Shown piece by piece: positions 33,883-42,175 of a stretch of DNA of 64,000 nt. The stretch is from contig CAKSSJ010000009.1 in the NCBI GenBank assembly GCA_934488615.1, forward strand, positions 1 through 64,000. Direction: 5' to 3'. The stretch's first letter is position 1, and each line of letters starts with the position of its first letter. The position numbers and the translations under genes are program-made. The notes under the pieces are model-generated. The model was not told the origin of the DNA and made no database searches. It worked only from the letters and a program-made list of their open reading frames with translations. Source of the DNA: an uncultured Eubacteriales bacterium (GTDB lineage: Bacteria > Bacillota > Clostridia > Oscillospirales > Acutalibacteraceae).

Positions 33883-35754
33883 TTACACCTCGGTCGTCCT
33901 TTCGACGATTTTATTTACCATGCTTTCGCTGTCAAATTTATATTGCTTAATAAGCTCGGGCACCTTCGCCTGCTTAACGAAGCAATCCTCAACAGCCGTT
34001 ATATCATAACTGCCCCTGTAGCCGTGCTGAAGAAGCTCAGCAGCGAACTTTTCGCCGATTCCTCCGCTCCTTACGCCCTCCTCATAGAAGAAAATATGCT
34101 TTGCGTTCATAACCTCCTTGAGAGCCTCTGGGTCAATGGGCTTTATTCTGTTGAGCTTCAGAACCCTTGCTTTTACGTCATGCTTCGGCAGCTCCTTAAC
34201 AGCCTTCGCCGCCTCAAAGAACAGCCTGCCGTAGGTCACTATAACCGTATCTGCGGAAGCGTCGCCGTAGATATCGTAGGTTCCGAACGACGGTGTGTAA
34301 CCCTCGGGAATTTCAGGTTCGCCGCCCCTCGGATAGCGAACCGCAACAACGTCTTTGTCACGGTAAAATGCGTTGCCGAAATCGACCTTCATCTCGTCAT
34401 AGGTTGACGGCGAGTAGACCGTCACCTTGGGAATGCTTTGCAAAAAAGCAACGTCATAAAGTCCGTTATGCGTCTCGCCGTCGTCGCCGACGAAGCCCGC
34501 GCGGTCGATCGCAAGCACCAGCTTCTGATCCTGCAATGCGCCGTCATGAATTATCTCATCATAGCAGCGCTGTAAAAACGTTGAATAAACCGCAAAAACA
34601 GGCAGCATTCCGCCCTTTGAAAGACCCGACGCAAAGGTAACGGCATGCTCCTCGGCGATGCCGACATCGAAGAATCTTTCCGAATATTTATCGCTGAACT
34701 CAGTCAGTCCTGTTCCCAGCGACATTGCGGCAGTGATAAGCGTGATTCGCTTGTCCTCCTGCGCCATCTTGCACATCAGCTTGCCGAATTCGTTGCAGAA
34801 TGTGTCTCCCGACGAATGGGGCTCGCCCGTGTTTATATCGAAATCCGAAATGCCGTGGAAGTGGCTCGGATCCTTTTCCGCATAGTTATAGCCCTTGCCC
34901 TTGACTGTATTGACATGGAGAAGAACCGGTGAGCCGAGGCTCTTCGCCGTCTCCAGCGCCTCGCACATCATTCCTATGTCATGACCGTCGATCGGGCCCA
35001 TGTATCTGAATCCCATTTTCTCAAAAATCGTGCTTTCGTAAATGAGATTTTTAATAGCAGTTTTGAAATTGAACAGTCCGCTCGCCATGCTGTGGCCGAT
35101 GAGCGGGATCCTGTCAAGGAAACGCTCCAGCTTCGCTTTCATGCGGACATAGCGCTTCTTTGAACGGATTTTTGTAAGATACTTTGCAACAGAGCCGACG
35201 TTCTTTGAAATCGACATCTCGTTATCGTTGAGAATAACAATAAGGTTCGTCTTTGACCTGCCTGCATTGTTGAGCGCCTCGTAAACAAGACCGCCCGTGA
35301 ACGAACCGTCGCCGATAACGGCAATCGTGTAGTTATTGTTTTTCTTGATTTTATTCGCTTCCGCAATGCCGAAAGCCGAGGAAACCGATGTTCCGCTGTG
35401 TCCGCTGTAAAAGGTGTCGTGCTCGCTTTCGTTCGGATGACAGAAGCCCGAAATTCCGTCCTTTTGGCGAATCGTGTCAAACACATCGTACCGACCCGTC
35501 AGGAGCTTGTGCGTATATGCCTGATGTCCGACGTCCCAAACTATTTTATCCTTCGGCGAGTCAAAGCTCAGATGAATAGCTATCGTCAGCTCAACCGCGC
35601 CGAGATTGGACGCAAGATGTCCGCCGTTTTTTGAAACGGTGTCAACAAGCACCTCTCTGATCTCCTGCGCAAGCTTTGGATATTCCGAGCTGTCAAGCTT
35701 TTTGAGGTCAGCGGGCGAATGTATTTTATTGAGATATTTAATTTCCTTATCCAA
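33883..35754 (-). CDS. dxs: 1-deoxy-D-xylulose-5-phosphate synthase
   Basis: First step of the MEP isoprenoid pathway: pyruvate plus glyceraldehyde 3-phosphate to DXP, with thiamine diphosphate. The product has 623 residues. Visible are DVGHQAYTHKLLTGR, the ThDP motif GDGSFTGGLVYEALNNAG, and the C-terminal transketolase-like part (DRAGFVGDDGETHNGLYD). The start is TTG at 35754. It follows ispA, so two isoprenoid enzymes are made together. Confidence 0.97.
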   Translation of the reverse strand: MDKEIKYLNKIHSPADLKKLDSSEYPKLAQEIREVLVDTVSKNGGHLASNLGAVELTIAIHLSFDSPKDKIVWDVGHQAYTHKLLTGRYDVFDTIRQKDGISGFCHPNESEHDTFYSGHSGTSVSSAFGIAEANKIKKNNNYTIAVIGDGSFTGGLVYEALNNAGRSKTNLIVILNDNEMSISKNVGSVAKYLTKIRSKKRYVRMKAKLERFLDRIPLIGHSMASGLFNFKTAIKNLIYESTIFEKMGFRYMGPIDGHDIGMMCEALETAKSLGSPVLLHVNTVKGKGYNYAEKDPSHFHGISDFDINTGEPHSSGDTFCNEFGKLMCKMAQEDKRITLITAAMSLGTGLTEFSDKYSERFFDVGIAEEHAVTFASGLSKGGMLPVFAVYSTFLQRCYDEIIHDGALQDQKLVLAIDRAGFVGDDGETHNGLYDVAFLQSIPKVTVYSPSTYDEMKVDFGNAFYRDKDVVAVRYPRGGEPEIPEGYTPSFGTYDIYGDASADTVIVTYGRLFFEAAKAVKELPKHDVKARVLKLNRIKPIDPEALKEVMNAKHIFFYEEGVRSGGIGEKFAAELLQHGYRGSYDITAVEDCFVKQAKVPELIKQYKFDSESMVNKIVERTTEV

Positions 35755-35782
35755 TACTCTTCACATCCGATTAAACAAGTAA

Positions 35783-36628
35783 TTAGTTCTTTCTCTTTTC
35801 CATCTTGTCGGCAAAGTCAACGAGAAATTCGGCGTCGCCGTCAAATTCTTTCAACGCGTCCTTTGCCTTTTCGGTAAGCTCGGAAACGATCTCCTTTGAG
35901 CGTTCGATTCCGAGAAGTGAAACATATGTACATTTTTCGTTTTCGTCGTCACTGCCTATCGGCTTGCCGAGCGTCTGCTCATCGCTTGTCACGTCGAGAA
36001 TATCGTCAACTATCTGGAATGAGATTCCGATACATCTCGCATATTCCTCAGCGGCAGGGATCATATCCTTGCGTCCTGCGGCGATACAGCCCATGACGCA
36101 GGCGGCACGGATAAGCTCGCCCGTTTTGAGCGCGTCGGTCTTTTCGATATCGTCAATGCCGACCTTTTTGCCCTCGTTTTGGAGATCCATAACCTGTCCG
36201 CCGACCATTCCTGCCCAACCTGCCGCCTTTGAGAGAACGGCAACCGAGTCGATTATTCTGTCGGCAGGGAGCTTCGCTTTGACCGCCGTTTCAAAGGCAA
36301 GCGTCAAAAGAGCATCACCTGCGAGAAGCGCATATTCATAACCGAACGCAATATGGCACGACGGCTTTCCTCTGCGGAAATCGTCGTTATCCATGCACGG
36401 CAGATCGTCATGAATCAGCGAATAGGTATGTATCATTTCAAGCGCACACGCAAGCGGCAGTGCACTCTCGGCATCTCCGCCGCAAGCCTCGCAGAATGAG
36501 AGCACCAGCTCGGGTCTGATACGCTTGCCGCCGTTTTCAACGCTGTAGCGCATCGCGCGGCTGACTATGTCCTCGCTCTCGGGCATGTAGCCCTCCAGCG
36601 CCTTGTTTATCATTTCAATGTGACTCAT
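35783..36628 (-). CDS. ispA: Farnesyl/geranyl diphosphate synthase
   Basis: Polyprenyl synthase that builds short-chain prenyl diphosphates. The product has 281 residues. The first Asp-rich motif is DDLPCMDNDD and the second is QIVDDILD. I start at the ATG at 36628 (AAGGA, 8 nt upstream), 4 nt after the stop of the upstream membrane-protein gene; a start at 36658 would overlap that gene. In most Clostridia this gene directly follows xseB, but here two extra genes lie between. Confidence 0.95.
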   Translation of the reverse strand: MSHIEMINKALEGYMPESEDIVSRAMRYSVENGGKRIRPELVLSFCEACGGDAESALPLACALEMIHTYSLIHDDLPCMDNDDFRRGKPSCHIAFGYEYALLAGDALLTLAFETAVKAKLPADRIIDSVAVLSKAAGWAGMVGGQVMDLQNEGKKVGIDDIEKTDALKTGELIRAACVMGCIAAGRKDMIPAAEEYARCIGISFQIVDDILDVTSDEQTLGKPIGSDDENEKCTYVSLLGIERSKEIVSELTEKAKDALKEFDGDAEFLVDFADKMEKRKN

Positions 36629-36632
36629 ATAA

Positions 36633-37352
36633 TCATTCCTTTTGGGATTTGTTTTCACGTTTTTTCTTAAACTGTTTAGTCAGGCAAATAATTGCAATGA
36701 TAATTAGCACAATTATTCCCATGCACTCTGCAATCAATTTTATCTCATAATTTGAGCTGTTATCATAAATAATGCTTACTCCGCTTTCATCAGTTTTTTC
36801 TAACACTGAATATGAAGTTGCAAATATATTTAACAGCTTTGATTTATTCTTCATCGTGTATCTGGTATTATTCCTTGTGCGTTCCGCCGAAAAGATTTCA
36901 TCGTTCCAATACGAACTGTTTTCGGCTGTATCTTTTATTTCCTCGCACAGCAAAACTTCGCCGTTATTGTTAAGTGTAATTGACGCATTTTCTCTGACCA
37001 AATAAATAACTAAAAAATCATTTTTCCAACCTACGCCAAAGCTTCCGTCTGATTTAAAAGTATATCCATATATAAAACTACCTTTTTCGTCATACACAGA
37101 AATATTTTTTTGTGACAGCGAATTACTTCCTATAGCAATATATCCGTCATCGCTTACATCAAAGCATAGCAATGCACTGTTTTTCGGTTCCTTATCGGTT
37201 CGTTCTATTCTGAGATTAGAAATAATGTTTTTCTGTTCATCTAAACTCATTTCTTCTGTTGAAAAGCCCGAATTCAAAGCTGAGACAAAACAAACCTGCA
37301 CAATGAAAAGAACAATAATAACTGCCAAAAAAATTGAGTAAATCCTTTTCAT
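36633..37352 (-). CDS. Hypothetical protein with two membrane segments
   Basis: About 239 residues. An N-terminal helix (IYSIFLAVIIVLFIVQVCFV) and a C-terminal one (IVLIIIAIICLTKQF) flank an extracellular region with beta-propeller-like strands (LLCFDVSDDGYIAIGSNSL, then ISVYDEKGSFIYGYTF). The first ATG (37358) is only 1 nt after GGAG, so the second ATG (37352), at 7 nt, is the likelier start. It is richer in A+T than the neighbouring housekeeping genes. Together with the next gene it appears inserted between xseB and ispA. No function is recognised. Confidence 0.75.
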   Translation of the reverse strand: MKRIYSIFLAVIIVLFIVQVCFVSALNSGFSTEEMSLDEQKNIISNLRIERTDKEPKNSALLCFDVSDDGYIAIGSNSLSQKNISVYDEKGSFIYGYTFKSDGSFGVGWKNDFLVIYLVRENASITLNNNGEVLLCEEIKDTAENSSYWNDEIFSAERTRNNTRYTMKNKSKLLNIFATSYSVLEKTDESGVSIIYDNSSNYEIKLIAECMGIIVLIIIAIICLTKQFKKKRENKSQKE

Positions 37353-37365
37353 TTTCATTCTCCGT

Positions 37366-37905
37366 TTAATTTTCCTTCCGTGATTTGCTTTTGATTTCTT
37401 TTTCTTTTCTGTTACATTTTTTAATTTGAATTATAAAGCCGTAAAAATAATAGCACATAAATATAAATGCAACAGAAATAAAAGCAATATAAAAATTAAG
37501 TTTAACTTCCGTCATGCGGTTCATATCCATAAAAAGGGCAAAAATCCAAAGCAGCAAAAAGCCCAATGCAAAGAACATTCTTGTTCTTATAACACTTTTT
37601 ACATAATCCATTCTCGCACTGCGGATAAACGAAAGCTTTTCCTTATCTTCACCCGTCCTTATAACCGCAAAATTACAAAACCTACTGTCAGCTCTGCTTC
37701 CTCTAACCATATTTTTATAACCGTCAAAGTTTTTGGAAACGCTGTACGGGATAAAGCAATCGGTTCTTTTGGGAGTGGTTTTTTCAAATTCAAAAAGGAA
37801 TAAGCATCTTGCCTTTTTTACTCTATATCCTTTTTCTTCATATTCTTCCAGCTTCTTTTCTAATTCTTCTATTCTCCAAACAGGAAAAGGAATTATTTTT
37901 CTCAT
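37366..37905 (-). CDS. DUF2812-like membrane protein
   Basis: About 179 residues. The N-terminal part (FPVWRIEELEKKLEEYEEKG, then CLFLFEFEK) resembles the DUF2812 pattern of proteins near Firmicutes transcriptional regulators. Two membrane helices follow (FFALGFLLLWIFALFM and FYIAFISVAFIFMCYYFYGF), then a very basic tail. The leader (AAACGGAGAATGAAAATG) is almost identical to that of the downstream gene, suggesting a common origin or recombination. A+T rich. It was probably acquired. Confidence 0.7.
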   Translation of the reverse strand: MRKIIPFPVWRIEELEKKLEEYEEKGYRVKKARCLFLFEFEKTTPKRTDCFIPYSVSKNFDGYKNMVRGSRADSRFCNFAVIRTGEDKEKLSFIRSARMDYVKSVIRTRMFFALGFLLLWIFALFMDMNRMTEVKLNFYIAFISVAFIFMCYYFYGFIIQIKKCNRKEKEIKSKSRKEN

Positions 37906-37966
37906 TTTCATTCTCCGTTTATCGCTCTTGCTTCATCCATGAGAGCAAAATAGTCTCAGTTAATTT

Positions 37967-38105
37967 TCTCGCCGCCCCTTTAGGGGAGGTGGCTTCGGCG
38001 GTTTGCGCCGAAGTCGGAGGGGTTAAAACAAATTTCATCAAACTCTTTACAAAACCCCTCAGTCACGGGCAAGCCGTGACAGCTCCCCTGCAGGGGCGCC
38101 GAGAT
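37967..38105. repeat. Two palindromic intergenic repeats in inverted orientation
   Basis: Unit 38053-38105 runs AACCCCTCAGTC, a stem (ACGGGC/GCCGTG), GACAGCTCCCCT, then AGGGGCGCCGAGA. Unit 37967-38024 is the same pattern on the other strand (AACCCCTCCGACTTCGGCG on the minus strand, then CTCCCCTAAAGGGGCGGCG). Similar units occur at 42176-42350. They fill most of the gap between xseB and the DUF2812-like gene. Confidence 0.8.
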
Positions 38106-38151
38106 GGTTTTCCGCCGACTTTCAATTCTACCCGCAAAACCTACTTACCCG

Positions 38152-38349
38152 TCAGCCCTCCTGCTTTTCGGAAAGCTCGGTGATTTTCAGCTTTGCCTTT
38201 TCAAGGCTCGTGTTGCAAAACGAGGCAAGCTTTGTGCTTTCTTCGAAAAGCTTTATTGATTCGTCAAGCGGCAAACTGCCGTCGTCAAGCTTCGTGACTA
38301 TCTCTTCAAGCCTTGCCATCGCCTGTTCGTATGTCATTTTTGCCGCCAT
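38152..38349 (-). CDS. xseB: Exodeoxyribonuclease VII small subunit
   Basis: The product has 65 residues and has the family pattern MTYEQAMARLEEIVTKLDDG with SLDESIKLFEE-like helix (here SLPLDESIKLFEESTKLA). It binds the C-terminal helices of XseA. Starts 1 nt after xseA. Confidence 0.95.
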   Translation of the reverse strand: MAAKMTYEQAMARLEEIVTKLDDGSLPLDESIKLFEESTKLASFCNTSLEKAKLKITELSEKQEG

Positions 38350-39540
38350 TTAAAGCACCTCGCAGTTTCTTTCTCCGTCGGCGAATCCGACGGTTATTCT
38401 GTCGCCCTTTTCAAGCTTTTTTGAGCTTGTAACGACCTCTTTATCCTTCGTGACTATCGAATATCCCCTTGCCATGACCTTCAGCGGACTGAGCGCATCA
38501 AGCCTTGCCGCCGTTGCGGAAAATCTCGCGTTTTCCGTGTCCAGCCTGCGCTGTATGCTCAGAAGCGCACTCGTCAGATAGCTGTCAACAAGCTGCAACT
38601 TTTGGTCAATAAGCATCATCGGGCTTCTGTATTCAAGCCTTTCCTGTATAATATCAAGCTTTCTTTTTTCGTCATTTATGCGCTGTAAAAGCGTTGCTTC
38701 GCACTCGTAAACGACCGTCTGCACAAAAGCAATATCCTCACGAATATCGGGAACGGCAAGCTCCGCCGCCGCCGACGGTGTCGGTGCCCGCAGGTCGGCA
38801 ACAAAATCGCAGATTGTGAAATCCGTTTCATGTCCGACCGCCGAAATTATCGGAATTCGGCTGTTAAAAACCGCCCTTGCAACAATTTCTTCATTGAATG
38901 CCCACAGATCCTCAAGCGATCCGCCGCCGCGTCCGACGATCAGAACATCGGCATAGTCGCTCGAATTAAATTGCTCTATCGCATCAACGATCTGCGGAGC
39001 GGCTGATGCGCCCTGCACCTGAACAGGTGCAAGAATAATTTCTGCCAACGGATACCGTCTTGAAATAACGTTTCTGATATCCTGGATAACTGCGCCCGTC
39101 GCCGAGGTTACAACGCCTATGCGTGTCGCACGGTGCGGGATCGGCTTTTTGAAGCGTTCGTCAAACAAACCCTCCTGCGCCAGCTTGTTTTTCAGCTGTT
39201 CAAACGCAAGATTGAGTGCGCCCAAGCCGTCGGGCTGCATATCGTCAATATATAGCTGATACTGTCCGTCACGCTCAAAGACCGAAACTCTGCCACTGAC
39301 GACAACCCTCATGCCGTTCTCGGGCATGAATTTCAGCCGTCTGTTTGCCGAAGCGAACATGACCGCCTTGACGGCGCAGTTTTCATCCTTGAGTGTCAGG
39401 TAAAAATGACCCGTCCTGTAGTGGTTCGTGAAATTCGATATCTCGCCCACGACATAAAGGCTTCTCAGGAGCATATCGCCGTCGATTATCGACTTTATAT
39501 AGGTATTCAGTTGCGTAACGCTCAGTATTGTTGATTTCAT
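38350..39540 (-). CDS. xseA: Exodeoxyribonuclease VII large subunit
   Basis: Single-strand-specific DNA exonuclease. The product has 396 residues. The N-terminal OB fold (GEISNFTNHYRTGHFYLTLK) is followed by the catalytic domain (GVVTSATGAVIQDIRNVISR and VGRGGGSLEDLWAFNEE). The C-terminal coiled-coil is shorter than in E. coli. Its ATG overlaps the stop codon of the upstream TsaD-like gene (ATGA). Confidence 0.96.
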   Translation of the reverse strand: MKSTILSVTQLNTYIKSIIDGDMLLRSLYVVGEISNFTNHYRTGHFYLTLKDENCAVKAVMFASANRRLKFMPENGMRVVVSGRVSVFERDGQYQLYIDDMQPDGLGALNLAFEQLKNKLAQEGLFDERFKKPIPHRATRIGVVTSATGAVIQDIRNVISRRYPLAEIILAPVQVQGASAAPQIVDAIEQFNSSDYADVLIVGRGGGSLEDLWAFNEEIVARAVFNSRIPIISAVGHETDFTICDFVADLRAPTPSAAAELAVPDIREDIAFVQTVVYECEATLLQRINDEKRKLDIIQERLEYRSPMMLIDQKLQLVDSYLTSALLSIQRRLDTENARFSATAARLDALSPLKVMARGYSIVTKDKEVVTSSKKLEKGDRITVGFADGERNCEVL

Positions 39541-40460
39541 TCAAGTGTCCTCTTGTGCGCCAGCAGTGCGATTCCTGCGGCATTGTCCGCCGAAAATTCG
39601 GGTGTCGCAAAGCCTGCGCCGAGAGCTTTTTCAAACTCTTCTCTTATAATTTTATTTGACATAACTCCGCCCGAGAAAATCATCGGCAGATCGCCGTACT
39701 TTTCTTTCGCAAAAAGCGCGATTTTATAAAGAGCCGTCATTATGTAGTCAAGGCAGTAGCGGCAGATGTCCTCGGGCTTTTCGCCCTTTTCAAACATCGC
39801 CCTGCATTTATTTTCAACGCCCGAAAGACAGCAGTTGCCGTCCTTGAGCTTAATATTTATCTTGTATTTCTTGTCGCTTTTCTGCGCCAGCTCGTCAACA
39901 TATTTTCCCGCCGGGAACGGATAGCCGAGCATTACGCCGACCCTGTCAACCGCCTGACCTGCTTTAAGATCGAGTGATGAAGCGATCAGCCTTGCGTCCA
40001 GCTCACCGCTGACGAGCAATGCCTGCGTGGTGCCGCCCGAAACATGGAAAGCAAAGAAATCCTGTCCGTACAATTCACGTCTGCCCGATGAAAACAGAGC
40101 CGCCATGATGTGCCCCTGCTGATGCGAGAAGCGGTAAATAGGCTTGCCCGTTGCCGCCGCTATGGACTCTGCGGCGCACACACCCGTCAAAAAGCACGGC
40201 ATGTACGAGCCCTCCGCCCTCATCGGCGCATCGGATACTCCTATTGCGGAAATCTCGCCGTCAAAGTCGGCAAAAAGCTCCTTCATCAGTTCGGGCAGCT
40301 GCACCGTATGATGAAAGACCGCATCGCTCTGTCGAAGTCCGAGCTCGCCTTTTTTTACAGGCAACAGCTTTTTTCGATGAATGATAGTATCGGTGTCGCT
40401 GTCGTAAATCGCACACGAGGTCGTATAATTGCTTGTGTCAATTCCTAAAAAGTAAGGCAT
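39537..40460 (-). CDS. TsaD/Kae1-like protein (divergent paralogue)
   Basis: The product has 307 residues and has the ASKHA fold of the tRNA t6A enzyme TsaD: LGIDTSNYTTSCAIYD at the N-terminus, the metal motif HQQGH in place of the usual HMEGH, and SGGVMSNKIIREE near the end. The family's longer form has about 335 residues. Firmicutes often carry this shorter paralogue next to nusB and xseA; its role is not settled. The ATG at 40460 has GAGG 6 nt upstream; the frame upstream comes from the MITE. Confidence 0.85.
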   Translation of the reverse strand: MPYFLGIDTSNYTTSCAIYDSDTDTIIHRKKLLPVKKGELGLRQSDAVFHHTVQLPELMKELFADFDGEISAIGVSDAPMRAEGSYMPCFLTGVCAAESIAAATGKPIYRFSHQQGHIMAALFSSGRRELYGQDFFAFHVSGGTTQALLVSGELDARLIASSLDLKAGQAVDRVGVMLGYPFPAGKYVDELAQKSDKKYKINIKLKDGNCCLSGVENKCRAMFEKGEKPEDICRYCLDYIMTALYKIALFAKEKYGDLPMIFSGGVMSNKIIREEFEKALGAGFATPEFSADNAAGIALLAHKRTLE

Positions 40461-40480
40461 TTTAATCCTCTTTTTCTCTT

Positions 40481-40642
40481 GGGCAATGCCGCACAATTGA
40501 GGCGTGCGGATTGCGCAGTAAGATTTTTCGTCAGTCTGTGCAAAAATTTTGCAGGCTTGCTGACGCAAGTCAAAGAATTTATGTGCAGCATGACGGAAAT
40601 AGATTCAAGAAAGATGTGCATCTCAATTGTGCGACGTTGCCC
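40481..40642. mobile_element. MITE-like element, 162 bp
   Basis: The left end GGGCAATGCCGCACAATTGA and the right end (reverse complement GGGCAACGTCGCACAATTGA) match over 21 nt with two differences. The interior is also palindromic: CGTCAG...CTGACG around TGCAAAAATTTTGCA. No transposase is encoded. It lies between the TsaD-like gene and nusB and supplies the last six codons and the stop of nusB. A one-ended copy lies at 24725-24757. Confidence 0.75.
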
Positions 40643-41042
40643 TTGAAATCGAGCCGAGAATTCCGTTTACAAAGCCCTTGTCCTCGTCCGAACCGTAGAC
40701 CTTGCAGATCTCGACAGCTTCATTGATCGAAACGCCGACGGGAACCTTGTCAAAATATTTTATCTCGCATACAGCCATTCTCAGAAGTGCAAGGCTGACC
40801 TTTGAAATTCTCTGCTTGCTCCAGCCCTTGAGGTTGCGCTCGATAACTGCGTCGATTTCTTCAATATGCTCCTCCGCCTTTTTAACAATGTCGGCAGTCA
40901 TTTTGTCCTTGGAAATAACCTCCGTCTCAACGGCGATATCCATTATTTCATCGACCGAAAGCTCTGTATTAAACGACTTTTCAAAAAGAATAATAAAAGC
41001 CTGCTCTCTTGATTTACGCTTGTTCGCAGAAGGTGAACCCAT
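40623..41042 (-). CDS. nusB: Transcription antitermination factor NusB
   Basis: NusB, with NusE/S10, binds boxA RNA and promotes rRNA antitermination. The product has about 139 residues. The pattern KRKSREQAFIILFEKSF, then GWSKQRISKVSLALLRMAV and GSDEDKGFVNGILGSI is typical. The final residues RATSHN come from the MITE end, so the native C-terminus has been replaced. The chosen ATG has AAAGGA 12 nt upstream, a little far. The leader carries a terminator (41072-41101). Confidence 0.92.
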   Translation of the reverse strand: MGSPSANKRKSREQAFIILFEKSFNTELSVDEIMDIAVETEVISKDKMTADIVKKAEEHIEEIDAVIERNLKGWSKQRISKVSLALLRMAVCEIKYFDKVPVGVSINEAVEICKVYGSDEDKGFVNGILGSISRATSHN

Positions 41043-41071
41043 TTTTACGACCAATCCTTTCGCTTAGATAT

Positions 41072-41101
41072 AAAAAATCCTCCGTGTATAATACACAGAG
41101 G
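41072..41101 (-). terminator. Terminator in the nusB leader (possible attenuator)
   Basis: On the minus strand CCTCTGTGTA and TACACGGAGG form a 10-bp stem with one wobble around a 3-nt loop, followed by A and TTTTTT. It lies between the nusB promoter and nusB, about 60 nt after the predicted start site. Confidence 0.7.
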
Positions 41102-41165
41102 GTCAGTACGTCTGTTTTCTTTTTGCAAGGTGCACTGAATTGTATATATACACTATTCAATGCAT

Positions 41166-41193
41166 ATTATACCACGATTTTAAAAAATCTCAA
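41166..41193 (-). promoter_or_regulatory. Promoter of the nusB operon
   Basis: TTGAGA, 16-nt spacer, TATAAT on the minus strand. The transcript starts near 41159 with a GCATTGAAT/ATTCAGTGC hairpin. Confidence 0.75.
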
Positions 41194-41314
41194 CTGTTTT
41201 TTTGAATTATTATTTAATAAATAACACTTTTGAAGGTGTTTTTTGAAATTTATATTCTTATTTTGATTTTCTTATCTGCACCGACAGATAAATCGCTGAC
41301 TAACGGCGGGAATA

Positions 41315-41557
41315 TTATTTAATTTCCTGCTCCAAATCGTAAATATCCTTGGTGTCAAAGAATTTAACGATTGTAATGTCCAAGCCGTCGCATATCTTTT
41401 TTAAGGTAACTATTCCGGGATTTTAAATTTCGCCGTTCAGTATGCTTTTTACGGTTGACTGAGAAATCCCGGCAAGATAGCTTAAAGCATTCGGAGTTAT
41501 GTTACGTTCTTTGCAAAGCTCGTAAATGCGTTTTACAACAAAATCATATATATTCAT
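41315..41557 (-). pseudogene. XRE-family regulator broken by an in-frame stop
   Basis: From the ATG at 41557 the frame encodes a helix-turn-helix protein: VVKRIYELCKERNITPNALS, then YLAGISQSTVKSILNGE. At codon 45 a TAA (41423-41425) interrupts it; beyond, the same frame continues as NPGIVTLKKICDGLDITI and stops at 41315. Relatives read SKNPGIVTLKKICDGL at this place, so one base change (AAA to TAA is the simplest) would account for it. The first 44 residues still hold the HTH. It could be a decayed gene. Confidence 0.75.
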
Positions 41558-41671
41558 GTCAAACCTCAATATTTTTTTCTTGATTATATATCACTAACGG
41601 AACTTATGTTAGTGATATATAATGCTTTTTCACTTGTCCGCTTTAAAAAGTTTTTTGAAAAATCAAGACTT

Positions 41672-41866
41672 TTATTCCTTAAAAATATCATCATATGTCA
41701 GCTCCAACAGCTCACATATCTTGCTGATATTATGAAACTGCGGTTTTCCCGTTCCGTTTTCATAATGAGCAACCGCAGAGCGGTCAATTTTCAATTCATC
41801 GGCAACCTGCTGTTGAGTAAGCTTTTTAGCTCGTCTTGCGGTTCTGAACTTCTCGGCAAAGCCCAT
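41672..41866 (-). CDS. XRE-family HTH transcriptional regulator, 64 residues
   Basis: MGFAEKFRTARRAKKLTQQQ, then VADELKIDRSAVAHYENGTG is a Cro/C1-type helix-turn-helix, and KPQFHNISKICELLELTYDD completes the domain. I start at the ATG at 41866 because AGGGG lies 8 nt upstream; the 41968 start would run through a terminator hairpin. No effector domain. Its long structured leader (41880-42044) is unusual for so small a regulator. Confidence 0.85.
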   Translation of the reverse strand: MGFAEKFRTARRAKKLTQQQVADELKIDRSAVAHYENGTGKPQFHNISKICELLELTYDDIFKE

Positions 41867-41891
41867 TTTAAATTCCCCTATAAAATAAAAA

Positions 41892-41913
41892 GTGCGCAGC
41901 CGAAGCCACGCAC
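41892..41913 (-). terminator. Hairpin with T-run just before the XRE gene
   Basis: On the minus strand GTGCG and CGCAC enclose a short stem and loop, followed by TTTTTATTTT and then the ribosome site of the regulator. It may be an attenuator. Confidence 0.55.
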
Positions 41914-41935
41914 AAAAAATACACGGCTCGAATGC

Positions 41936-42044
41936 TGCGACGCAATTAAATTTCAACCCACATAACAAGGATAGAAACCCAAGCCGGCATTTTTATCAAC
42001 GCCGACCTCGTTATGTGGTAAAAAATATATTCAATTACGTCGCA
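41936..42044. other. Large nested inverted repeat upstream of the XRE gene
   Basis: The outer arms are TGCGACGCAATT (41936-41947) and AATTACGTCGCA (42033-42044). The inner arms are CCACATAACAAGG (41958-41970) and CCTCGTTATGTGG (42006-42018). A third pair, CGGC with GCCG, lies within. The fold could be an RNA leader or a cruciform or regulator site. Family not recognised. Confidence 0.65.
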
Positions 42045-42175
42045 TGATTATTATATCATCTATAAATCAAAAAATCCAGTGTTTTTTATATTTAGTGCAA
42101 ATAATTCACCTTTATTATAATTCAATAGTCTACGCCAAGGTCGTGTGGAAGGAGTTTAAGATTGATAAGAATTTA

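Noticed and set aside
40461..40568. N-terminal extension of the TsaD-like protein
   Set aside because: It is encoded by the MITE and lacks similarity to the family.
41867..41968. Cys-rich N-terminal extension of the 64-residue XRE regulator
   Set aside because: It runs through a terminator-like hairpin and lacks a ribosome site.
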